In this document: in pieces, positions 24,607-33,558 of the stretch | Position numbering within the stretch: position 1 is the stretch's first letter | Layout of the letters: every line of letters begins with the position of its first letter | From: Sphaerisporangium sp. TRM90804 | GTDB lineage: Bacteria; Actinomycetota; Actinomycetes; Streptosporangiales; Streptosporangiaceae | Direction: 5' to 3' | Assembly (NCBI RefSeq): GCF_029846175.1 | Contig: NZ_JARWAC010000006.1 | Span: 113,814-177,813 of the forward strand | DNA length: 64,000 nt | Notes under the pieces: model-generated | Seen by the model: the letters and a program-made list of their open reading frames with translations, nothing else | Databases searched by the model: none | What the model was told of the DNA's origin: nothing | Translations under genes and position numbers: made by a program

Positions 24607-26100
24607 TCACGGCTCGCCGTGCACGGCCCGGAGCCGGGCCTTGAGCACCTTGCCGGCCGCGTTGCGCGGCAGGGCCGGGACGAACTCCACCAGTTTCGGA
24701 ATCTTGTACCGCGCCAGCCGCCCGTCGAGATGCGCGAGGAGCTCGCCAGGCTCGGCCGTGGACCCGGCTGCCAGCACCACCAGAGCCTTGCCCACCTCGC
24801 CCCACTTCTCGTCCGGCACCCCGATGACCGCGCACTCGGCCACCGCCGGGTGGGAGTACAGGACGTCCTCCACCTCGGCCGGGTAGATGTTCTCACCCCC
24901 GGAAATGATCATGTCCTTGACCCGGTCCACGATGCGGACGTAGCCCTCCTCGTCGGCGACCGCGAGGTCGCCCGACCGGAACCAGCCGTCCTCCGAGACC
25001 GCCTGGGCGGTCTCCTCCCGAAGGCCCCAGTAGCCCGTCATCACGTTCGGCCCCTGCACCAGGACCTCCCCCGTCTCGCCCGGCGCGGCGTCCCGCCCGT
25101 CGGCGGTCACCAGCCGCACGTCGGAGAAGAAGCACGGGACTCCGGCCGTGCCCGCCTTGCGCACCGACTCCCCGGCGGCAAGGAACAGTGCGCCGGGTGA
25201 GGTCTCGGTCATGCCGTAGCCCTGCAGGAAGGTCAGGCCGCGGTCCTGGTAGGTGCGGATCAGCGGCTCGGGCACCGGCGCGCCGCCGCAGACCAGGTGG
25301 CGCAGGCTCGACAGGTCGGCGTTCTGCCACCGGGGCGAGCGGGCGAGGAAGCCGAACATCGCCGGCACGCCGAACATCATCGTCACCCGCTCGGACTCCA
25401 CCAGGTCGAACACCGTGTCGACGTCGAAGGACGACAGCAGGATGACCCGCCCGCCCTTCAGGACGGTGGGCACCAGCGTCTGCCCGAGCGCGGCGATGTG
25501 GAACAGCGGGGCGCTCACCAGGGCCACCTCGTCGTCGGCCAGCGGCACGTCGACCAGCAGGTTGAAGGTGTTCCACGTCAGATTGGCGTGGCTGAGCACC
25601 GCGCCCTTGGGACGCCCCGTGGTGCCGGAGGTGTACATGATCAGGCACGGCTCGTCGAGGCCCACCGCCTCGTCGGCCGGGCCCGGGTCGGCGCCGGCCA
25701 GCAGCCGCTCGTAGTCCCCCGTCACCGACAGGTGGCGCGCCACCGGCAGCGCCGCCCCCGCCACCTCGTGCCCGGGGCCGCAGACCAGCACGGCCGGCGC
25801 CGCGTCGTGCAGGATGTACGCCAGCTCCGGCTCGGTGAGCCGGGTGTTGAGCGGGACGAACACCGCCCCCAACGCGCCCGCGGCGAAGAACGTCTCCACC
25901 AGCGCCGGATGGTTGGCGCCGAGGTAGGCGACGCGGTCGCCGTGCCGCGTCCCGAGGTCGCGCAGCGCCGCGGCCAGCCGGTCGACCCGCTCGCTCAGCT
26001 CGGCGTAGGTCCACTCACGGCCTTCGTGGGCCAGCGCGACGCGGCCCGGCGTCATGCGCGCCCGCCGCCGCGGCCACGATCCCAGTCCCTGGTTCCGCAT
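24607..26100 (-). CDS. long-chain acyl-CoA synthetase/AMP-dependent ligase
   Basis: 497 residues from ATG 26100 with GGGAG upstream. Adenylate-forming enzyme: P-loop MYTSGTTGRPKGAVLSH, GYGMTETSPG, adenine/ribose motif SGDLAVADEEGYVRIVDRVKDMI, YPAEVEDVLYSHPAV, and the C-terminal catalytic Lys in AGKVLKARLR. It activates a carboxylic acid with ATP and CoA. First gene of a two-gene operon with the amidohydrolase. The 312-bp gap to the luxR gene (26101-26412) carries the two divergent promoters; no other gene is visible in it. Confidence 0.9.
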   Translation of the reverse strand: MRNQGLGSWPRRRARMTPGRVALAHEGREWTYAELSERVDRLAAALRDLGTRHGDRVAYLGANHPALVETFFAAGALGAVFVPLNTRLTEPELAYILHDAAPAVLVCGPGHEVAGAALPVARHLSVTGDYERLLAGADPGPADEAVGLDEPCLIMYTSGTTGRPKGAVLSHANLTWNTFNLLVDVPLADDEVALVSAPLFHIAALGQTLVPTVLKGGRVILLSSFDVDTVFDLVESERVTMMFGVPAMFGFLARSPRWQNADLSSLRHLVCGGAPVPEPLIRTYQDRGLTFLQGYGMTETSPGALFLAAGESVRKAGTAGVPCFFSDVRLVTADGRDAAPGETGEVLVQGPNVMTGYWGLREETAQAVSEDGWFRSGDLAVADEEGYVRIVDRVKDMIISGGENIYPAEVEDVLYSHPAVAECAVIGVPDEKWGEVGKALVVLAAGSTAEPGELLAHLDGRLARYKIPKLVEFVPALPRNAAGKVLKARLRAVHGEP

Positions 26101-26412
26101 GATGCTCCCTGGAGGGTCGGGTGATCTCCTCAACCTAGGCGTAGCGGGGGACGGCTGTCACCGCCCCCCGTCACCGCGGGCGCCGGCGATCTGGCCATCC
26201 GGGCCGGGCCCCGACAAGATGGGGAGACCTGGCGGACGACCGGGGAAAGCCCCGTGCCGCCGGCCGTCCGGATCCCGCCGCCGAAGGCGCGGGCGCGAAT
26301 ATGCTTGAACGCTGGACCGCGCTGAGAAGTGAGAGGATGACCACCCCCCCGTGGCGACCACCCCCGTCCCCTCGCGCGCGAGCCGCGCGCCCGCCTCCGG
26401 AGGCGGTGAGGC

Positions 26413-29052
26413 GTGGCGTACGACAGGCACCTGAGCGGCGCCGACCGGCCCGCCGTCCTACGCCGGGCGGAGTCCGTGCTGCTCAGGCCGCCGGCGACCA
26501 TCCTGGTCCACGGCGAGGCGGGCATCGGCAAGACCCACATGCTCTCCGAGATGGAGGCGATGGCCCGCGCGATGGGCTACCGCGTGCTGCGCGGCCAGGC
26601 CCGCGACTTCGGCAGCGGCCTGGCCTACGCCTCGCTCGCCGACGCGCTCGGCTCGCTGGAGACCATCCCCTCCGCGCGCGAGCCGCTCAAGGAGCTGTTG
26701 GACGCCATCGACGAGGCCGCGCTGGGCGTCCCCGGCGTCGGCCCGGCGGTCCGCACCGCCAACCTGCTGGAACGGCTTCCCGGGCGCACCCTGCTCGCCA
26801 TCGACGACGTGCACCTGGCCGACGCCGACACCCTCGGCGTGCTGTCGTACCTGCCGCGCCGGGTGCGCGGCCTCGCCGTGGCCGGCACGGCCAGACGCCT
26901 GCCGCCCATGGACGCCGACCTGGTCGTCCAGCTCAGCCCGCTGTCCTTCGGCGAGGTCGCCGAGCTGGTCACCACCCTGCTCGGCCGGGCCCCGAGCGAG
27001 ACGATCGTCCGCCGCGTCCACGACGAGAGCCGGGGCAACCCGTGGTTCGTGCAGGAGGCGGTGCTGACCCTGGTGCAGGGCGGCGCCGTCCAGTCCGCCT
27101 ACCCCGGCCCGCGCCGCGGCGCCATCCTGGGGCGACTGTTCCAGCGCGACCGCGGGGCGCGGGGCCTCGCCCGGGTGCTCGCCGCGCTGCGCCGCACCCG
27201 TCCGGCCGGCATGTCCGACCTCGAAGCACTGGCCGAGATCGCCGGGCTGCACCCGCACGACGCCGAGCGCGCCTTCGACGGCCTCGTCAGGGACGGTCTG
27301 CTGGTCCCGGCCGACGACGGCGCCTACGAGTTCGCCCACCCGCTGGTGGCCGAGGCCCTCTACGCCGACCTCGGCCCGGCCGAGCGGCGCCGCGTCCACG
27401 CCCGCATCGCCGAGCTGCTGAAGCGGCGCGGCCTCAGCGGCACGCGCCGCGTCCTCGAATGGGCCGCGCACGTCGCCGAGGGCGGCGCGAGCGCCGAGGC
27501 GCTGCCGGCCGTGCTGCGCGCGGCCGAGCTCACCCGCTGGACGGCCCCGCTGTCGGCCGGCCACTGGTACGGGCGCGCCGCCGAGCTGGCCCCGGCCGGC
27601 GAGCGGGGCGTGCTGCTCGCCCGGCAGGCGCTCTCGTACTGGAAGGGCTCGCGCCCGGCCGACGCGCTGCGCGCCGGGCAGGAGGCGCTCGCCGTGCTGC
27701 CCCCCGGACGCAGGCACACCCGCACGGCCCACACCATGGTCAACGCCGCGCACGCCATGGGCCGGTACGAGGTCGCGGTCGCCATCGCGACCGAGCAGCT
27801 GCCGCACGCCGACAACCCGGCGGCCCTGCTCGCCCAGGAGGCCGTCCTGCGCACCCAGCTCGGCCAGGACGGCGCCGAGCTGGCGCGGCGCGCGTGGCTG
27901 GCCCTGCCCGAGTGCCCGCCGGAAGACCGGGTGATCGCCCTGAGCGCCCTGGCCGGCAACGCCGTCATCAACGGCAGGTGGCCGGAGGCCGAGCGTGCCC
28001 TCGACACGCTGCTGTCGGCCTCGGCCGCGCTGCCGCCCGCCGGTCGGCTGGCCGCGCTGGAGTCGGCGGCGCACCTGCTGGCCAGCGGCGGCCTGCGCAC
28101 CCGCACCCTCGGCCTGCTCGACCAGGCCGAGCAGATCTACCGCGGGCTCGGCTGGCACAACATCGCCGGGCAGCACGTGCGCACCATGGCGGTGGTGCGC
28201 CGGCTGGGCGGCGAGTGGGAGCACGCGCTGCGCGACATCCGCTCCGACGCCACCGCGCTCGCCGACGCCGGGCTGTGGGAGAACCACGCGCTGCTGCGCA
28301 ACGTCGAGCTGGAGATCCTGCTCGACCAGGGCCGGTACGCCGAGGCCGAGGTGCTGCTCGGCGAGCCGCCGCCGAAATGCGTGCTCCAGATGTCGCTGCG
28401 CGCGGTGTTCCGCGCCAAGCACGCGCTGGGCCGGGGCGACCGGGCCGCCGCCGCCCGGCTGCTCGACGAGGCCGTCGCCGACGGGCCGCCCGACGTCCTG
28501 CACCGCGCGTACGCCCTGCGTGTCCACATGCACGGCGTGGCCGGGGAGCGGGAGGCCGCGCGGGAGGCGGCCACCGCCCTGGCCGAGGTCGCCGGCACCG
28601 GCACGCCGCGGGCCCGCATCGTGTCGGAGCTGGCGAGCGCGTCCGCCTTCACCGACAAGGCCAGGGCCGAGGGCGCCCTGGAGACCGCGCGCGTGGACGG
28701 TCTGCGGTTCGAGGAGGGCATGGCCCGCCTCATCCTCGGCAGGCTGGGCGACGCCACCCAGCTCGTCCGCGCGCACGCCATCTTCGAGGAGCTGGGCGCC
28801 GAGCCGTGGCGCGACCGCACGGCCCACCGCCTCAGGGAGGCCGGCCTGGCCCCCGCGTCGGCCTCCGCCCTCACCCCCGCCGAACGCCGCGTCATCGAGC
28901 TGGTCGCGGGCGGCATGTCCAACCCCCAGATCGCCGAGGAGCTGCACTACAGCCGCAAGACCGTGGAGGTCTACCTGACCCGCGTCTACGCCAAGACCGG
29001 TCTGCGCTCGCGCGTCGAGCTGGCCGTCGCCTACGAACGCGGCGAGGTGTGA
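26413..29052 (+). CDS. large ATP-binding LuxR-family regulator (LAL type)
   Basis: 879 residues, GTG start with GGAGG in the upstream 20 bases. N-terminal Walker A HGEAGIGKTH (about 34-43) and Walker B LLAIDDVHLAD make a STAND/AAA-type ATPase. The central 500 residues are TPR-like helices. The C-terminal LuxR helix-turn-helix is LTPAERRVIELVAGGMSNPQIAEELHYSRKTVEVYLTRVYAKTG. LALs are usually activators that respond to small molecules. The 16-bp LuxR-type palindrome just downstream, before the MBL-fold gene, is the likely target. Confidence 0.92.
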   Translation: MAYDRHLSGADRPAVLRRAESVLLRPPATILVHGEAGIGKTHMLSEMEAMARAMGYRVLRGQARDFGSGLAYASLADALGSLETIPSAREPLKELLDAIDEAALGVPGVGPAVRTANLLERLPGRTLLAIDDVHLADADTLGVLSYLPRRVRGLAVAGTARRLPPMDADLVVQLSPLSFGEVAELVTTLLGRAPSETIVRRVHDESRGNPWFVQEAVLTLVQGGAVQSAYPGPRRGAILGRLFQRDRGARGLARVLAALRRTRPAGMSDLEALAEIAGLHPHDAERAFDGLVRDGLLVPADDGAYEFAHPLVAEALYADLGPAERRRVHARIAELLKRRGLSGTRRVLEWAAHVAEGGASAEALPAVLRAAELTRWTAPLSAGHWYGRAAELAPAGERGVLLARQALSYWKGSRPADALRAGQEALAVLPPGRRHTRTAHTMVNAAHAMGRYEVAVAIATEQLPHADNPAALLAQEAVLRTQLGQDGAELARRAWLALPECPPEDRVIALSALAGNAVINGRWPEAERALDTLLSASAALPPAGRLAALESAAHLLASGGLRTRTLGLLDQAEQIYRGLGWHNIAGQHVRTMAVVRRLGGEWEHALRDIRSDATALADAGLWENHALLRNVELEILLDQGRYAEAEVLLGEPPPKCVLQMSLRAVFRAKHALGRGDRAAAARLLDEAVADGPPDVLHRAYALRVHMHGVAGEREAAREAATALAEVAGTGTPRARIVSELASASAFTDKARAEGALETARVDGLRFEEGMARLILGRLGDATQLVRAHAIFEELGAEPWRDRTAHRLREAGLAPASASALTPAERRVIELVAGGMSNPQIAEELHYSRKTVEVYLTRVYAKTGLRSRVELAVAYERGEV

Positions 29053-29087
29053 CCGGGCGGGCCGCCGAAGACCCCGAGGTCCCAGGT

Positions 29088-29103
29088 GTAGGGAGTTCCC
29101 TAC
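29088..29103. promoter_or_regulatory. LuxR-type operator before the MBL-fold gene
   Basis: GTAGGGA-gt-TCCCTAC is a perfect dyad 37 bp before the start. It matches the GGGA..TCCC core of LuxR-family boxes (CTVGGGAWWTCCCBAG, as I recall for PimM-type regulators), apart from the outer bases and the centre. Confidence 0.65.
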
Positions 29104-29139
29104 TGCTGCCGCGCGGGGCGGCGGGTCAGGCTTGCTGCC

Positions 29140-30471
29140 ATGAGATCGCCCATCCTCGACCACGCGGACGCCGTCTGGCGCGGGGCGGCGACCCCGCGGG
29201 AGGTGCCCCTGCGGGACCTGCGCTCGAGGGGGGTGCAGGAGGTGGCGGAAGGCGTGGTCATGTGGCCGGCCTTCGGCAATGTGTACGGCATCAGGGGCGA
29301 TGGCGGCCTGGCTCTGTTCGACACCGGCAACGTCGTCGACGCGCCGAACCTGCACGCGGCGGTGCGGGCCTGGTCGGACGAGCCGGTCCGCTACGCCGTC
29401 TTCTCCCACGGCCACTTCGACCACGTGGCCGGGATGGAGCTGTTCGACGCCGACGAGGGGCCGCGCCCGGCCGTCATCGCCCACGAGAACGTCGCCGCCC
29501 GGTTCACCCGGTACGCCCGGACGGCCGGGTACAACACCGTGATCAACCAGCGGCAGTTCGGCTTCTCCCGCCTGACCTGGCCGACCGCCTACCGCCAGCC
29601 CGACCTGGTCTACCGCGACCGGATGAGCGTCTCGCTCGGCGACGTCACCTTCGAGCTGCGGCACTCGCGCGGGGAGACCGACGACGCCACCTGGGCCTTC
29701 CTGCCCGAGCGGGGGGTGCTGCTGACCGGCGACCTGTTCGTGTGGGTCACCCCGAACGCCGGCAACCCGCAGAAGACCCAGCGCTACCCCGACGAGTGGG
29801 CCGTCGCGCTTCGCGCCATGGCGGCGCTGGAGGCGGAGGTGCTGCTCCCGGGGCACGGCCTGCCGATCACCGGGGCCGACCGCGTGCGGCGGGCGCTGAT
29901 CGACACCGCCGACTACCTGGACAGCCTGGTCGAGCAGACGCTGGAGCTGATGAACGCGGGCGCCCGCCTGGACGAGATCCTGCACACCGTGCGCCCGCCG
30001 GAGGCGCTGGCCGCCCGGCCGTACCTGCAGCCGCACTACGACGAGCCGGAGTTCGTGGTGCACAACATCTGGCGGCTCTACGGCGGCTGGCACGACGGCA
30101 ACCCCGCCCACCTCAAGCCCGCCCCCGACGGCGTACTCGCCACGGCCCTGGCCGACCTGGCAGGAGGCGCCCCCGTGCTCGCCGCCCGCGCCGCCACCGC
30201 CGCCGCCGACGGCGACCTGCGCCTGGCCTGCCAGCTCGCCGAGCTGGCCATGCAGGCCGACCCGCTCGACCACAAGGTGCACGAGATCCGCGCCCGCGTC
30301 TACACGCTCAGGGTGCAGCAGGAGGCGTCCACCATGTCGCGCGGCCTGTACACCTGGGCCGCCGCCGAGTCCCGCAGCATCACCGCCGGCAAGGACCTCC
30401 TCGACGTCTACCAGGAGATCGCCGGCGGCCGCATGTGGTGGGTCCCCCCGCCCTCCGCCCAGGACGCCTGA
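29140..30471 (+). CDS. MBL-fold alkyl-sulfatase-like hydrolase
   Basis: 443 residues. Metallo-beta-lactamase domain with SHGHFDHVAG (HxHxDH), ELRHSRGETDDA and LLPGHGLPI metal ligands. The C-terminal region EFVVHNIWRLYGGWHDGNPAHL is the dimerisation domain of SdsA-type alkyl sulfatases, followed by an alpha-helical end. It is probably a secondary sulfatase or similar hydrolase in the cytosol (no signal peptide). It lies directly after the LuxR regulator, with the LuxR box between them. Confidence 0.87.
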   Translation: MRSPILDHADAVWRGAATPREVPLRDLRSRGVQEVAEGVVMWPAFGNVYGIRGDGGLALFDTGNVVDAPNLHAAVRAWSDEPVRYAVFSHGHFDHVAGMELFDADEGPRPAVIAHENVAARFTRYARTAGYNTVINQRQFGFSRLTWPTAYRQPDLVYRDRMSVSLGDVTFELRHSRGETDDATWAFLPERGVLLTGDLFVWVTPNAGNPQKTQRYPDEWAVALRAMAALEAEVLLPGHGLPITGADRVRRALIDTADYLDSLVEQTLELMNAGARLDEILHTVRPPEALAARPYLQPHYDEPEFVVHNIWRLYGGWHDGNPAHLKPAPDGVLATALADLAGGAPVLAARAATAAADGDLRLACQLAELAMQADPLDHKVHEIRARVYTLRVQQEASTMSRGLYTWAAAESRSITAGKDLLDVYQEIAGGRMWWVPPPSAQDA

Positions 30472-30472
30472 C

Positions 30473-30502
30473 CCACCCTCCCCGACCACGCGGGGCGGGT
30501 GG
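30473..30502. terminator. bidirectional terminator between convergent genes
   Basis: CCACCCTCCCCG pairs with CGGGGCGGGTGG (one mismatch) around a 6-base loop, directly after the MBL gene stop. Confidence 0.65.
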
Positions 30503-30513
30503 CGGGGCGGCGC

Positions 30514-31341
30514 TCACAGGTAGGTGGCGTAGTCGTCCAGGACGGGCAGGATGGTGTCGGCGGGGGCGCACGGGAGCTGCAGGATGACCTCCTGGACGCC
30601 GAGGGCGGCGTAGTGGTCGAGCTTGCCGCGGCTCGGGACGGTGCCGAACGGGACCACCCTGACGGTCGCGGGGTCGCGGCCGGCCTTCTCGTAGGCCTCG
30701 CGGAGCAGGGGCAGGGCGTCCTTGATTCCCCTGCCGCCGATCGGCATCCAGGCGTCGGCGTACTCGGCCACGTGGGCGAACATCTTGGGGCCCGCGGCGC
30801 CGCCGATGTAGACCGGCGGCCCGCCCACGGGCTTGGGCCACGACCACGAGGGCTCGAAGTTCACGTGCACCCCCTCGAAGCCGGCGACCTCGGCGTTCCA
30901 CAGGCCCTTCATGGCCAGAACGTGCTCGCGGACGACGTCGCGGCGCGTGGCGTACTCGACCCCGTGGTCGCGCATCTCCTCGACGTTCCAGCCGAAGCCG
31001 ACGCCGAGGACCATGCGCCCCCCGGACAGGTGGTCGAGCGTGGCCACGGCCTTCGCCGTGACGATCGGGTCGCGCTGGGCCGCGAGCAGGATGCCGGTGC
31101 CGACGGTGATGCGCTCGGTGACCGCCGCGGCGTAGGCCAGGCAGACGAGCGGGTCGAGGATGCGCTTGTACTCCTCGGGCAGCGGCTGGTCTCCGCCTGG
31201 CCACGGGGTCTCGCGGGAGACCGGGATGTGGGTGTGCTCGGGCGCGTAGAACGAGGAGAACCCGCGCTCCTCGGCCGCGCGCGCCAACTGGGGGACCGGC
31301 ATGGCCTGGTCCGAGGTGATCATCGTGACGCCCAGCCGCAT
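30514..31341 (-). CDS. LLM-class F420-dependent oxidoreductase
   Basis: 275 residues from ATG 31341. Luciferase-like TIM barrel: RLGVTMITSDQAMPVPQLARAAEERGFSSFYAPEHTHIP, ERITVGTGILLAAQRDPIVTAKAVATLDHLSGGRMVLGVGFGWNVEEMRDHG, then FEPSWSWPKPVGGPPVYIGG. These marks are typical of the actinobacterial F420-using subfamily. It probably oxidises or reduces a small organic substrate. The open frame reaches further upstream, but the N-terminus MRLGVTM fits the family. Confidence 0.88.
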   Translation of the reverse strand: MRLGVTMITSDQAMPVPQLARAAEERGFSSFYAPEHTHIPVSRETPWPGGDQPLPEEYKRILDPLVCLAYAAAVTERITVGTGILLAAQRDPIVTAKAVATLDHLSGGRMVLGVGFGWNVEEMRDHGVEYATRRDVVREHVLAMKGLWNAEVAGFEGVHVNFEPSWSWPKPVGGPPVYIGGAAGPKMFAHVAEYADAWMPIGGRGIKDALPLLREAYEKAGRDPATVRVVPFGTVPSRGKLDHYAALGVQEVILQLPCAPADTILPVLDDYATYL

Positions 31342-31439
31342 GACGCCGTCCCTTCGTGGCCCGTCGAATCCGCCCTCACCGTAACCCAGCGACCCCGGCT
31401 CCGCCGAGAGGATCCCACTCCTGCCCGCACCGGGGCAGG

Positions 31440-31832
31440 TCAGGCGGTGGGGGTGATCGTGGGGCGGACCAGGCGGCGCAGGAGGTCCTCCAGTTCCCCG
31501 GCCGGGTCGGCGGTCAGGCCTGCGTGTACCGGGCCGGTCTGGACGATCGTGCTGCGCGGGGCGGTCAGCCAGCGGAAGCGGCTGCCGAGGGACTGGTCGC
31601 GCAGGGGGCCGGAGTCGTCGGAGCAGGCGCGCTCGAAGGCGGACAACGCCCTGCGCACGCCCTGGACGTCCACCCGCTCGTCGAGGGCGCGCAGGCGCGG
31701 CTCGTCGAGCTCGGTGCGGGCGCACAGGTACCCGGACGGCTGGGAGTAGAGGATCACCCCGGCGTTGATCAGCTCACCGCGCACCACGCAGGGCATGACC
31801 CTGATCACCGCGTACTCGTACACCGTTCTCAT
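31440..31832 (-). CDS. DUF3037 protein, partner of the HipA-like kinase
   Basis: 130 residues. Start ATG 31832 overlaps the kinase stop in an ATGA, so the two are translationally coupled. The sequence YEYAVIRVMPCVVRGELINAGVILYSQPSGYLCAR is the DUF3037 signature. The function is unknown. The fixed order kinase-DUF3037 is seen widely in bacteria, which suggests a two-part system. Confidence 0.85.
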   Translation of the reverse strand: MRTVYEYAVIRVMPCVVRGELINAGVILYSQPSGYLCARTELDEPRLRALDERVDVQGVRRALSAFERACSDDSGPLRDQSLGSRFRWLTAPRSTIVQTGPVHAGLTADPAGELEDLLRRLVRPTITPTA

Positions 31833-32581
31833 CGCGCGGCCTCCGGCAGCCAGGCGCGCGGGCCGTGGGCCCGGGCGAGCAGGTGGTCGACGTACGCGCG
31901 GCGCACGGCCTCGGCGTCCCCGAAGCCGGGCTCGCCGTCGAGCCAGGCGTCGGGGACCAGGCCGACGACCGTGCGGAGCAGGTCTTCGGTGATGAGGCCC
32001 GGCAGCTCGGCGTCGGCCTCCTCGACGCGGGTGGCGAAGGGCGCGAGCACGTGGTCGCGGGCGTCGAACCCCCGCTGGGGGTCGGCCGTGCGCCAGTTGT
32101 GATGGAACCACAGCGCCGCGCCGTGGTCGATCAGCCAGGTGTCGCCGTGCCAGACCAGCAGGTTGGGGTTGCGCCAGCTTCGGTCGACGTTGTGGATCAG
32201 CGCGTCGAACCACAGCACCCGGGAGGCGAAACCGGGATCGGGTGTCCAGGCGAGCGGGTCGAAGCCGAGCGAGCCCGGCAGGTAGTCGACGCCGAGGTTC
32301 AGGCCGTCGCTCGCCTGGAGCAGATCTTGGATCTCCTGGTCGGGCTCGCGGGCGCCGATCTGCGGGTCGAGGTCGACGATCCGCAGATCGGGCGTGCGAA
32401 GGCCCAGGCGGCGCGCCAGCTCGGCCGCGATGATCTCGGCGACGAGCACCCGCCGCCCCTGCCCCGCGCCCCGGAACTTCACGACGTACGTTCCGAGGTC
32501 GTCGGCCTCGACGATGCCCGGCAGCGACCCGCCCTCTCTCAGCGGCACGACGTAACGGGTCGCCGTCACCTGTTCGATCAC
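31829..32581 (-). CDS. HipA-like kinase
   Basis: 250 residues, much shorter than classical HipA (about 440). Lys in TYVVKFRG (ATP-binding), the kinase loop FDALIHNVDRSWRNPNLLVW (His-x-x-Asp-Arg with Asn) and the metal loop TWLIDHGAALWF correspond to the HipA/PI3K-like active site. There is no HipB-type HTH partner; a DUF3037 protein takes the second place. Possible role: phosphorylating a cell target such as a tRNA synthetase, or a self-standing signalling kinase. It is first in the pair. Confidence 0.85.
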   Translation of the reverse strand: MIEQVTATRYVVPLREGGSLPGIVEADDLGTYVVKFRGAGQGRRVLVAEIIAAELARRLGLRTPDLRIVDLDPQIGAREPDQEIQDLLQASDGLNLGVDYLPGSLGFDPLAWTPDPGFASRVLWFDALIHNVDRSWRNPNLLVWHGDTWLIDHGAALWFHHNWRTADPQRGFDARDHVLAPFATRVEEADAELPGLITEDLLRTVVGLVPDAWLDGEPGFGDAEAVRRAYVDHLLARAHGPRAWLPEAAR

Positions 32582-32668
32582 GCGCCCAGGGTATCGACGC
32601 CACCACGCTCCCCGGACCCGGGTGCCGCCGCCTGTGGACGACCCGGCGACGCCGGCGCGGAAGGCCGG

Positions 32669-33511
32669 TCAGAACAGGACGGACATGAAGGTGTCGACCT
32701 CTTTGAACCCCACCTTGCGGTAGGCCGCGCGGGCCGGGAGGTTGAAGTCGTTCACATACAGCGTCACCGTCGGGGCGAAGTGCCGCAGAGTCTGCTCCAC
32801 CACGGCCGCCATGCCCGCCACGGCGTGGCCGCGGCCGCGAAGGTCGGGGTGCACCCACACGCCCTGGATCTGGCAGGCCTGCGGCGTCACCGCCCCGACC
32901 TCGGCCTTGAAGACCACCCGGCCGTCCTCGATGCGGGCGTAGGAGCGGCCGACGCGGATCAGCTCCGCCACCCGGGAACGGTACAGGGCGCCGCCGTCCC
33001 CGAGGTCGGGAGAGATGCCGACCTCCTCGGTGAACATCGCCACGCACGCGGGGAGCAGGGTGGCGAACTCCTCGGGCCGGACGCGGCGCACCAGGGCGTC
33101 GGCGGGCACCGGCGAGGGGGAGGAGATCGCCATCACGGGCTGGGCCCAGCGGATCGCCCGCGCCGGGCCCCAGTAGGGTTCGAGCCGCTCCCACAGCTTC
33201 TCGACCGCGTCGGCCGGGCCGACGATCGAGGAGCACCGGCGGCCCTGCTTTCGGGCGCGGTCGACGAACGCCTGGATGGCCTCAAGGCCGGCGTTGACCG
33301 GAACCAGGTTGGCTCCGGCGTAGCAGAGGGAGGTCAGCCCGCCGCGCGGGCCGAACCCCCACATCTGCCCGCCGAGACGGGCCGGGCTGAGCCCTACGGA
33401 CCGCACCCGCGAGGCGACGAAGACGTTGGCGATGGGATCCGCGTCGAGTAGCGCGAGCACCTCTTCGCGGTCCTGGTCGTCGAGCACACGCGACGCCGAT
33501 GTTCGCAGCAT
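32669..33511 (-). CDS. GNAT acetyltransferase with DUF4081 N-domain
   Basis: 280 residues from ATG 33511 (a GTG lies one codon before). An N-terminal DUF4081 domain (DREEVLALLDADPIANVFVASRVRSVGL) is followed by a C-terminal GNAT fold with the acetyl-CoA loop CQIQGVWVHPDLRGRGHAVAGMAAVV and VNDFNLPARAAYRKVGF. As I recall, actinobacteria usually carry this gene next to ispG (like Rv2867c/Rv2868c); here a peptidase and a phosphatase gene come between. Confidence 0.87.
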   Translation of the reverse strand: MLRTSASRVLDDQDREEVLALLDADPIANVFVASRVRSVGLSPARLGGQMWGFGPRGGLTSLCYAGANLVPVNAGLEAIQAFVDRARKQGRRCSSIVGPADAVEKLWERLEPYWGPARAIRWAQPVMAISSPSPVPADALVRRVRPEEFATLLPACVAMFTEEVGISPDLGDGGALYRSRVAELIRVGRSYARIEDGRVVFKAEVGAVTPQACQIQGVWVHPDLRGRGHAVAGMAAVVEQTLRHFAPTVTLYVNDFNLPARAAYRKVGFKEVDTFMSVLF

Positions 33512-33558
33512 CACGCGCTTAGCCTACGCGACCGCCCCGATTTTGGAACGAACCGACC

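Noticed and set aside
24552..24896. N-terminal extension of the amidohydrolase into the ligase gene
   Set aside because: It is antisense-like Arg/Ser-rich sequence overlapping the ligase coding region; ATG 24551 has a strong ribosome site.
26101..26412. Possible small gene between the acyl-CoA ligase and LuxR genes
   Set aside because: Open frames here lack a ribosome site and show no conserved sequence; the region is best explained as two divergent promoters.
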